Source of the DNA: JBFLVN01 sp040758475 | Lineage (GTDB): Bacteria > JAGRBM01 | Assembly: GCA_040758475.1 (NCBI GenBank) | Contig: JBFLVN010000126.1 | Coordinates: 1 to 10,646, forward strand | DNA length: 10,646 nt | Direction of reading: 5' to 3' | In this document: positions 5,297-10,646 of the stretch, piece after piece | Numbering within the stretch: the stretch's first letter is position 1 | How the letters are laid out: the number at the start of each line of letters is the position of its first letter | Position numbers and translations under genes: made by a program | Notes under the pieces: generated by a model | The model's database searches: none | Seen by the model: the letters and a program-made list of their open reading frames with translations, nothing else | Told to the model about the DNA's origin: nothing

Positions 5297-5307
5297 AGCC
5301 GCTTTTA

Positions 5308-5336
5308 TTGTTTGGGGAGGGGTATTTCGTTAAACT
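5308..5336 (+). promoter_or_regulatory. Weak candidate promoter of the first lipoprotein gene
   Basis: TTGTTT (5308-5313) and TAAACT (5331-5336) are 17 bp apart, 3/6 and 4/6 to sigma70 consensus, placing a start near 5343 and a leader of about 35 nt. It would diverge from the ssrA promoter in the same 150-bp gap. By-eye assignment only. Confidence 0.3.
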
Positions 5337-5376
5337 TCTGCTCGAACCGCACCCAAATAAGAAAGCGAATGAGGCC

Positions 5377-6246
5377 ATGCAGTTCCGTTGGATCGCTTGC
5401 TTTGCACTTGTCGTTGCTGGCGTTCTCGCAAGCTGTGGTACGGATGGTCCCGGAAGTGTTACCCAAGTCATCGGACCCGCTGGCGGCACTATTACCCTTG
5501 GAAGCCTGTCCTTATCGATTCCGGCGGGGGCCCTTTCGGAAGACACCGAAATCACTATTACGGCAGGCGGGGCAGCACCAGATTATTTTACCCCTGTTTC
5601 ACCGGTTTTCATTTTTGAACCGCAGGGGCTCACCTTCGCGATCCCAGCGACGGCAACTTTGCCGTTCAACGGGCAACCCGAACACCCAGAAATCATCTGG
5701 TCCAACGAAGCCGGTGATGGGTTTCTCACACTCCCCAGCGACGATTCAGAAACTACGGTATCAGCTCTCATTACCCATTTCAGCACCGGCTTTGTCGTCG
5801 ATGCCGCTTTCTGGCTCGGAGAGGCTCGGGTAAACGACGGCGGTGGTTACGAAATCGAACTACAAGATATAGCACCGCCCGGCGGAAGCTGTGACTTCTC
5901 GGGCCCCGTCGCCGTCCTGACGATCCAAGTATTCGGAAGTAACGGCGTTCCCTTTTTAACCTCTCAAGACGTTGCCGTTATCGGCGTAGATTCCGTATTC
6001 ATTCTCGAGCATTCCAACGACCCCGACGCGGATTTCTATTCAGGCCCGGAACTTATCCTGGATACTTCGACAGGTATTACCGTCATCAATACAGGTTCCG
6101 AAGGAACTTCGTACGTCGGGATTTCGCTTGCGGAAGGTACAGAAATCGATACAGGAACGCAGTCATCTCTAGCTATTTCTTATATTTCCGTGCGCGGTGG
6201 GGATGGGTACGAAGCGAATGTTACGCTTATCTGTGATCCGGAATAG
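5377..6246 (+). CDS. ZU5-like surface lipoprotein, 289 aa
   Basis: A predicted lipoprotein starting at ATG 5377: MQFRWIACFALVVAGVLASC has a basic-hydrophobic signal and a canonical lipobox L-A-S-C with lipidated C20. The mature start VIGPAGGTITLGSLSLSIPAGALSEDTEITIT is the hallmark of ZU5-like beta domains found in bacterial surface proteins, and ITHFSTGFV closes that module near residue 139. The remaining 150 residues are beta-rich and not recognised; C172 and C286 might pair. A TTG at 5308 extends the frame but adds a non-signal-like N terminus, so it was rejected. A GAGG 2-3 nt before ATG is a poor ribosome-binding site. GC3 is 13/30 in the first 30 codons, far below the 600-aa lipoprotein downstream (23/30), suggesting different origin. 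Role unknown; probably exported and membrane anchored. Confidence 0.82.
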   Translation: MQFRWIACFALVVAGVLASCGTDGPGSVTQVIGPAGGTITLGSLSLSIPAGALSEDTEITITAGGAAPDYFTPVSPVFIFEPQGLTFAIPATATLPFNGQPEHPEIIWSNEAGDGFLTLPSDDSETTVSALITHFSTGFVVDAAFWLGEARVNDGGGYEIELQDIAPPGGSCDFSGPVAVLTIQVFGSNGVPFLTSQDVAVIGVDSVFILEHSNDPDADFYSGPELILDTSTGITVINTGSEGTSYVGISLAEGTEIDTGTQSSLAISYISVRGGDGYEANVTLICDPE

Positions 6247-6335
6247 ATTGTCATCTCATTAGGCCCCTGTCCTCCGTCATGTTCAAATCCTCCGGCTGAG
6301 TGGAAAGTAAGCCCAGGACGCCGGGGTGTTCCATC

Positions 6336-6872
6336 ATGCCGAAGAAATCCTTTCCTCTATCCAAGGTCTACCGCCTCCTGGAATCCGGGCCGGTGGTGAT
6401 GCTTTCGACGGCCCGGAAGGGGCGAGCCAACATCCTCACCCAATCCTGGCACACCATGATCGACTTCGAGCCGCCCTTGGTGGGCTGCATCGTGGGCGAC
6501 CGGAGCCATACCTTCGAAATCTTGAAGGCCACCCGGGAGTGCGTCATCAACATTCCATCCGTGGAGCTGGCGAAAAAGGCCGTGGCCTGCGGGAACGTCT
6601 CAGGCCGGAAGGTGGACAAGTTCAAACGCTTCGGTCTCACGCCCCTACCCGCCTCCCGCGTGAAGGCGCCGCTCATCAAGGAGTGCTTTGCGAACCTCGA
6701 ATGCAAAGTGATCGACGCCCGGATGGCGTCCAAGTACAACCTGTTCATCCTGGAAGTCGTCAAAGCCTGGATCGACCCGTCCCGGAAGAATCCCAAGAGC
6801 ATCCACCACCTCGGAATGGGCCGCTTCATGGTGGCGGGAAGGACCATCCGGGTTCCCTCCAAGATGAAGTAA
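6336..6872 (+). CDS. Flavin reductase-family FMN-binding protein
   Basis: A 178-residue protein starting at ATG 6336 (MPKKSFPLSKVYRLLESGPV). It fits the flavin reductase-like split-barrel family: GPVVMLSTARKGRANILTQSWHTMIDFEPPLVGCIVG at residues 18-54 is the FMN-binding strand region, followed by CVINIPSVELAKKAVACGNVSGRKVDKF (69-96) and the late SIHHLGMGRFMVAG. Such proteins bind FMN as dimers and may reduce flavin for partner enzymes or act as flavoproteins; the substrate is unknown. An upstream GTG at 6300 is in frame but adds 12 atypical residues, while residue 1 of the shorter form aligns with remembered homologs. The ribosome-binding site is weak (GGGGTG). It sits alone between two lipoprotein genes, 90 nt and 73 nt away, with no obvious link to them. 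Confidence 0.88.
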   Translation: MPKKSFPLSKVYRLLESGPVVMLSTARKGRANILTQSWHTMIDFEPPLVGCIVGDRSHTFEILKATRECVINIPSVELAKKAVACGNVSGRKVDKFKRFGLTPLPASRVKAPLIKECFANLECKVIDARMASKYNLFILEVVKAWIDPSRKNPKSIHHLGMGRFMVAGRTIRVPSKMK

Positions 6873-6909
6873 GGCCCGCGCTTGCCCAATCTTGAGGGCT
6901 TCTAAAGGT

Positions 6910-6945
6910 TTGGCCCTCGCCTCTCTCCGGCGGTAGGCTCTCTCC
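6910..6945 (+). promoter_or_regulatory. Upstream element of the 600-aa lipoprotein gene, shared with the RTX gene
   Basis: TAGGCT (6934-6939) fits a TANNNT-type -10 box six bases before the ATG, with TTGGCC (6910-6915) 18 bp upstream as a possible -35. The segment 6911-6940 matches 8786-8815 at 23 of 30 positions with identical TGGCCC-to-TAGGCT spacing. No good Shine-Dalgarno is present (only AGG 8 nt away), so a leaderless transcript is possible. Confidence 0.4.
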
Positions 6946-8748
6946 ATGAACCGATCCGCCCTCGTGTTTCCGGCCGCCGTCCTGCTTACCGTGCTTGGCT
7001 CGCTGGTGATGGCTTCCTGTGGCGGGGGCGGGGGAAATTCGACGGCCTCCGGCGTCATCGGGCCCGGCGGCGGAACCCTGTACATCGCGAGCGGCTCCCT
7101 GAGCGGAACGGAGCTCACGATCCCTCCAGGCGCCCTCTCTGCTTCCCTTCTCCTGCAAATCTCGGAGGGCGGCGACATCGCGGCCCCCACGTTCGCGCTC
7201 GCGGGGCCCGCCCTGGACTTGAGCCCCGGGGGAACCGCGTTCGACGAACCTCTCACCCTCAAGATCCCCTATGACCCTGACCTCTTTCCGGAAGGCGCCA
7301 CGGCTAATGACCTTGCCGTGCTGCATCTTCTTGAGGACGAAACGACGGTCGTACTGGCACCGGTCGATGTGAACGGCGGCTATGTGACGCTGGAGATTTC
7401 TTCCTTTTCCAGCGTGCAAGCGGCCGTTCCCGTGGCCACGGTGACGCTCTTTGAGGCAAGCCCCACGCTAATCATCCCGAACGCCCCTTTTATGCTCAAC
7501 TGGACGAGCGCCCATGCGAGCTCGTGCGCCATCGATCAGGGCGTCGGAAGCGTGGGCACTTCGGGCAGCACGGCCCCCTCGCCGGTGGCCGCCACCACGG
7601 AATACACGCTCGCGTGCCAGGGGCTGGGCGGCCCGGCGACGGCGAAGGCCAAGGTCACCGTCACTCCCCCGGTCGCCATCACCTCGTTTACCGCCGATCC
7701 CGCGACGGTCGAGGCGGGCGGCACCGTCACGCTTTCCTGGACGACGGAGAACGCCCTTTCCTGCGCCATCGATCACGACATCGGCAGTGCCGCTCCAGCC
7801 GCGGACGGATCCCTGGAGATCGTGCCCACGGAATCGGGAAATTACACGCTCACTTGCCAGGGTGCGGGTGGTCCGGTTTCTCAGCAAGTGGCCCTGACGG
7901 TCGTCGAGCCAGTGGCAATCCAATCCTTCACCGCTTCACCAGTCATCGTGGCCCCGGGCGGAGAAGTGACGCTCGCCTGGACCACCTCCGAAGCGGCGAG
8001 CTGCGAAATCACGCCGGGCCCCATCAATGCTTCGCCCACGGCGTCGGGAAGCACGCCCGTCACTGTTTCGGCGTCCACCACCTACACGTTGACCTGCCAG
8101 GGCCCCTCGGGCCCGGCCGTCCGGGCGACCAGCGCCTGGGTGCCAGGCGACGTGGATGAAGGCATGGCACCAATTCCGGCGGGCTGTTTCTACATGGGCC
8201 CTTCGCCCTCCACGTTGGAAATCTGCCTCGATACGTTCCTCATGGACATCTACGAAGTGACGAACGCGGACTACATCCCCTGCATCGACGGCGGCGCCTG
8301 TGCTCCGCCCACTCGCAACAACAGTTACGACGATCCAGGCCAGGAAAATCATCCGGTCGTCATGGTGAACTGGTACGACGCTTCGAACTTCTGCGCCTGG
8401 CGCGGCAAGCGCCTCCCCCTGGAGGCCGAATGGGAGTACGCCGCCCGCGGGGGCCTCGAAGGCAAGAACTACCCCTGGGGAGACGACTTGCCCACCCCTG
8501 ACGATGCCAATTGCTGTGGCTTCGGCTCGGGTACCGTTCCCGTGGGCCAGTATCCCGCAAACGGCTACGGCCTCTACGATGTGACGGGCAACGTCTGGGA
8601 ATGGGTGGTCGGGACTTCCACAGGCCCCAAGCAGATCGTCAGGGGCGGAGGACCTACGGAAAACGCTTCGTGGGCCACCGTGTGGTACCAGTTCAGCCAC
8701 TCTCCGGGGGATTACTACCTTAGCCTTGGCTTTCGCTGCGCGAAGTAG
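6946..8748 (+). CDS. Lipoprotein with ZU5-like region, three Ig-like repeats and an FGE-like domain
   Basis: A 600-residue exported protein. MNRSALVFPAAVLLTVLGSL and MASC form a signal with a somewhat unusual lipobox (M at -3) and C25. Residues 37-160 hold a ZU5-like module (VIGPGGGTLYIASG..LTIPPGALSASLLLQIS). Residues about 165-398 are three Ig-like repeats of about 80 residues, each with a cysteine pair (C194/C224, C273/C304, C353/C384) likely to form disulfides in the periplasm or outside. Residues about 403-600 are a formylglycine-generating-enzyme/sulfatase-modifying-factor domain: GMAPIPAGCFYMG, EVTNADY, HPVVMVNWYDASNFCAWRGKRLPLEAEWEYAARG, YGLYDVTGNVWEW and LGFRCAK. The C-terminal segment where catalytic cysteines sit (IVRGGGPTENASWATVWYQF) has none, so the domain is probably a binding module. 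A surface recognition role is inference. Confidence 0.9.
   Translation: MNRSALVFPAAVLLTVLGSLVMASCGGGGGNSTASGVIGPGGGTLYIASGSLSGTELTIPPGALSASLLLQISEGGDIAAPTFALAGPALDLSPGGTAFDEPLTLKIPYDPDLFPEGATANDLAVLHLLEDETTVVLAPVDVNGGYVTLEISSFSSVQAAVPVATVTLFEASPTLIIPNAPFMLNWTSAHASSCAIDQGVGSVGTSGSTAPSPVAATTEYTLACQGLGGPATAKAKVTVTPPVAITSFTADPATVEAGGTVTLSWTTENALSCAIDHDIGSAAPAADGSLEIVPTESGNYTLTCQGAGGPVSQQVALTVVEPVAIQSFTASPVIVAPGGEVTLAWTTSEAASCEITPGPINASPTASGSTPVTVSASTTYTLTCQGPSGPAVRATSAWVPGDVDEGMAPIPAGCFYMGPSPSTLEICLDTFLMDIYEVTNADYIPCIDGGACAPPTRNNSYDDPGQENHPVVMVNWYDASNFCAWRGKRLPLEAEWEYAARGGLEGKNYPWGDDLPTPDDANCCGFGSGTVPVGQYPANGYGLYDVTGNVWEWVVGTSTGPKQIVRGGGPTENASWATVWYQFSHSPGDYYLSLGFRCAK
7438..8139 (+). repeat. Three tandem Ig-like protein repeats
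   Basis: The encoded units align on LSWTT.....CAID...GS / YTLTCQG.GGP. Marker TGC codons recur at 7525, 7762 and 8002, offsets of 237 and 240 nt (79 and 80 codons). The string TGCGCCATCGATCA is kept in units 1 and 2; unit 3 has diverged. This implies internal duplication, with units 1 and 2 the most similar around that string. Confidence 0.85.
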
Positions 8749-8785
8749 CGGGCGATCCTTCGCCAATTCCCACAGAAAGCGCTTC

Positions 8786-8822
8786 TGGCCCCTTCCCTCC
8801 TCCAGCGGTAGGCTCCCTCTCC
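8786..8822 (+). promoter_or_regulatory. Upstream element of the RTX gene, shared with the 600-aa lipoprotein gene
   Basis: TAGGCT (8809-8814) lies 8 bases before ATG 8823 inside AGCGGTAGGCTCCCTCTCC, and TGGCCC (8786-8791) lies 23 bp before it, exactly as at 6911/6934. A -10 box this close to the ATG would give a leaderless or nearly leaderless mRNA; AGG at 10 nt spacing could otherwise serve as a weak ribosome-binding site. Confidence 0.4.
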
Positions 8823-9827
8823 ATGAACCGCTCTGCCCTCCTATTCGCGTCCGCCGCCCTACTTGCCGCGCTCCTCTTTGCGATCTTTTTCGCGTTCCAA
8901 GGCGGCAATTCTGTTCCGGCGGGTTCATCCACCGGCTCTCCGTCCGGCGCGCAAAGCTCTCTTCCCATCGAGCAAAGCAACGAAAGAGCGGAAAAAGATT
9001 CTTCCGGAAAACCTGGAGGAATTCCCTCGGCGCCAAGTGCTGAAACGGCGGTGGGCGGCGGGGATAACACCAAATCCCGCGCCGAAATGGAAAAAGAACG
9101 GCTCTTTGGAAGTACTCCGAAGGGCGCTCACCCCCTGTGGGGCGTGAAGGAACCGCCCAAACCCACAGCCGAACGGCGGGCGAAGGATAAAAAGGCTTAC
9201 GAAGAGCGCCGCCAAAAACGCGACGCCCCGAAGACCGATTTCCCCCAAGTCGCGGGAACGCAGGATCACGACACGCTCGAAGGGTCGGAAAAACCCGACA
9301 CGATCCAGGGGGGAAACGGCGATGACTATCTCCGAGGGGCCGAAGGGGACGACTGGATGGACGGCGAGCAGGGGGACGATACCCTCGAAGGGGGCCCGGG
9401 AGACGACACCCTCGAAGGGGCTGACGGGGACAACGTGCTCGAAGGGGGACCGGGCGATGATTCCCTCTACGCCGCGCACGGCGATGACATCCTGCAAGGC
9501 GGACCTGGAGCGGATCTCTTAAACGGCGGTGGCGGGCCCGACACGTTCGTCTACGAGGACGGCGACCAGCAGGGCGGGCCTGACCGGATCGAAGAATTCA
9601 ATCCCGCGGAGGGAGACATCCTCCTCCTGGCCGATCTCCTTCTAAAAGGCGGCTACCAGGGGAATGGCTCACCCGAATCCCTGAGCGGTTTCGTACGAAT
9701 CCAAGAAAATATGTTGCAAGTGGACCCGGACGGCGGAGGGAATAATTTCGTAGACCTGGCGGATCTCGGCGGGCCGTTCGATCTGGGACAGCTCGTCGAA
9801 GGCGGCTATTTGAGGGCCGTCCCCTAG
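8823..9827 (+). CDS. RTX repeat protein with N-terminal hydrophobic signal/anchor and T1SS-like tail
   Basis: A 334-residue protein. Residues 1-26 (MNRSALLFASAALLAALLFA...) are a signal peptide or membrane anchor; no lipobox cysteine follows. Residues 27-144 are low-complexity and charged (S/G/P-rich, then K/R/E-rich), probably a disordered linker. Residues 145-243 hold about eleven RTX nonapeptides such as GGNGDDYLR, GGPGDDTLE and GGPGDDSLY, which fold as a beta roll and bind Ca2+ outside the cell. The tail DTFVYEDG..GGPDRIEEFNPAEGDILLLADLLL, with later LQVDPDGGGNNFVDLADL, matches the C-terminal region of type I-secreted RTX proteins. Both a Sec-like N terminus and a T1SS-like C terminus are present, which is unusual. 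No ABC/HlyD/TolC genes are in view. Its TAG stop overlaps that of the converging DUF3750 gene. Confidence 0.88.
   Translation: MNRSALLFASAALLAALLFAIFFAFQGGNSVPAGSSTGSPSGAQSSLPIEQSNERAEKDSSGKPGGIPSAPSAETAVGGGDNTKSRAEMEKERLFGSTPKGAHPLWGVKEPPKPTAERRAKDKKAYEERRQKRDAPKTDFPQVAGTQDHDTLEGSEKPDTIQGGNGDDYLRGAEGDDWMDGEQGDDTLEGGPGDDTLEGADGDNVLEGGPGDDSLYAAHGDDILQGGPGADLLNGGGGPDTFVYEDGDQQGGPDRIEEFNPAEGDILLLADLLLKGGYQGNGSPESLSGFVRIQENMLQVDPDGGGNNFVDLADLGGPFDLGQLVEGGYLRAVP
9255..9551 (+). repeat. RTX nonapeptide array (27-bp unit)
   Basis: About eleven degenerate 9-codon units encoding [EQG]GxxGDDxLx. The DNA units share cores such as ACCCTCGAAGGGG (twice) and CTCGAAGGGGG, so some are recent duplicates while others have diverged. 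Unit 2 (GSEKPDTIQ) and the first unit (GTQDHDTLE) lack the second glycine and may be capping. Confidence 0.85.
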
Positions 9828-10615
9828 GGCGATCCAAACACCGGGCCGTCCTTGAATCCGACGCGCCCCACCAGGGGGAGTTTGAGCGCCGGCCTTAACA
9901 GATCGGCACCGAAAGTAAGACCGAAAAAGTTAAGCTCGATCCCCTCGGCAAGGCCCATGGTCATTCCGAGGATTCCGAAGAGCGAAAACTGCACACCCGT
10001 GCCCGATTCGGAGAGGCCGAAGAGGTCCCCCTCCCCGATCCAATCCCGCCCGATGGCGGTGGGCGGAAGCTCGATCCCGAGTTCGGGAACGCTTCGCAGG
10101 ATGTGGGAAATGAACGTGTTGCTGTTGGGCCCGGGCCACATGCGGTAAGCCTTCTGGTAGGGATAGGCCCGGACGGCTTCCTCGATCTTGGGGATGGCCT
10201 TTTCGGCCGCTTCCCCGCGCAGGTCCAGATAAAGTTCCGGCTCGTTTCCAAACCACTTGCGGTCGGGCAGGTCTTCCTCGATCGACACGGCCGGGAGGCC
10301 CCGGCGAAGACGCCAGCCCACGACCTGGTAGACCCGGTAATTAGCGGCGTCCTTTTCCTTCACGGAAATCCAGCTGTGGACGGCGAAGTAGCCCCGCCAA
10401 TTAAAGGTACGGGCGCCATAGACCTCCACGACGGCGGCGGATTCCTTTTCGGGAAGGGGTGCCAAACCGCTGCTACTCCGGTCGGCCGTGCGCCAGTCGG
10501 CGCCCGACACTTCGATGCGGGAGACGAGGCCCAGGAAAACCGCCAGGGTTAATACCGCCCCACAACGGAGCCACCGTCGCTTTCGAATCGGGGAGGTTTC
10601 GGCAGGTGCGGTCAT
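9824..10615 (-). CDS. DUF3750 family protein with N-terminal membrane segment
   Basis: A 263-residue protein from ATG 10613-10615. Residues 16-35 (LRCGAVLTLAVFLGLVSRI) form a signal peptide or anchor after a basic start RKRR. The rest matches DUF3750 as I recall it: VVEVYGARTFNWRGYFAVHSWISVK (62-86), YQVVGWRLRRG (95-106), PDRKWFGNEPELYLDLRG (117-134), YRMWPGPNSNTFISHILRSVPEL (157-179), LPPTAIGRDWIG, SGTGVQFSLFGILGMTM and GADLLRPALKLP. H80 and the PNSNTF block are the most striking polar motifs and could form an active site, but no activity is known to me. No Shine-Dalgarno is visible before ATG, though the RKRR-hydrophobic layout supports this start. It converges with the RTX gene, the two stop codons sharing CTAG. 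Likely envelope located with the main part in the periplasm. Confidence 0.88.
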   Translation of the reverse strand: MTAPAETSPIRKRRWLRCGAVLTLAVFLGLVSRIEVSGADWRTADRSSSGLAPLPEKESAAVVEVYGARTFNWRGYFAVHSWISVKEKDAANYRVYQVVGWRLRRGLPAVSIEEDLPDRKWFGNEPELYLDLRGEAAEKAIPKIEEAVRAYPYQKAYRMWPGPNSNTFISHILRSVPELGIELPPTAIGRDWIGEGDLFGLSESGTGVQFSLFGILGMTMGLAEGIELNFFGLTFGADLLRPALKLPLVGRVGFKDGPVFGSP

Positions 10616-10646
10616 GGTGCGGGTCGTAAAAGGTTTTTGAAGGATA

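Noticed and set aside
5129..5833. 234-codon plus-strand frame across ssrA and the lipoprotein
   Set aside because: Its first part is the complement of the tmRNA and the rest is out of frame with a convincing lipoprotein.
6894..6918. GAGGGC/GCCCTC inverted repeat after the flavin reductase gene as a terminator
   Set aside because: The 13-nt loop and lack of a T-run make it weak, and the right arm belongs to the element shared with 8786-8815.
7936..9036. 366-codon open frame on the minus strand
   Set aside because: It runs antisense to the FGE and RTX genes, whose proteins show clear domains; its product is rich in R/G/A without recognisable motifs. GC-rich third positions create such shadows.
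9255..9551. CRISPR-like periodic repeat
   Set aside because: The 27-bp period has no unique spacers and encodes RTX nonapeptides in frame.

Overview
The window appears to be bacterial chromosome from a GC-rich, Gram-negative-like lineage. Evidence is Sec lipoproteins with lipoboxes, an RTX protein with a type I secretion-like tail, a one-piece tmRNA whose tag ends in YALAA, and a DUF3750 gene. Deltaproteobacteria/Myxococcota or a neighbouring candidate phylum would fit, but the sequence does not settle the taxonomy. Two non-coding repeats of dispersed-repeat type (a perfect palindrome at 1-22 and a 10-bp tandem array at 2836-2865) point to a large environmental genome.

Layout. (1) 153-1348, minus strand: an AbrB-type antitoxin and PIN toxin pair (vapBC-like), then a four-helix membrane protein and a 51-residue protein. 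Two of the three junctions are 4-nt GTGA stop/start overlaps, so this reads as one operon. (2) 1441-3324, plus strand: an ArsR-family repressor, a protein with two tandem AHSA1/SRPBCC domains, and a DoxX-family membrane protein. An 11+4+11 inverted repeat covers the putative -10 box and ends one base before the arsR start codon, which suggests tight self-repression. (3) 3426-3854, plus: a hemerythrin-like HHE protein with all metal ligands. (4) 3869-4810, minus: two VOC-fold proteins, one glyoxalase-like and one PhnB-like. (5) 4864-5225, minus: ssrA (tmRNA) with encoded CCA; the tag reads GNDYEYALAA if GGC is the resume codon. (6) 5377-9827, plus: a ZU5-like lipoprotein, a flavin reductase-family protein, a 600-residue lipoprotein (ZU5-like region, three Cys-paired Ig-like repeats, FGE/sulfatase-modifying-like domain without the catalytic cysteines), and an exported RTX protein. 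The last two share a similar upstream element and leader peptide. (7) 9824-10615, minus: a DUF3750 protein whose stop codon shares a CTAG tetranucleotide with the RTX gene stop.

How it fits together. Three themes recur. One is small regulatory modules (vapBC, arsR-AHSA1-doxX). A second is small-molecule or stress proteins (two VOC proteins, HHE, flavin reductase). The third is a set of cell-surface or secreted proteins, lineage-specific in look, downstream of ssrA. Third-position GC in the first 30 codons drops in vapC (15/30), the PhnB-like gene (16/30) and the first lipoprotein (13/30), against 22-23/30 in the AHSA1, glyoxalase-like and FGE-lipoprotein genes. This may mark acquired genes, two of which flank ssrA, a classic integration site. 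I see no CRISPR array, transposase, integrase or strong intrinsic terminator. No stretch over 300 bases lacks a gene.
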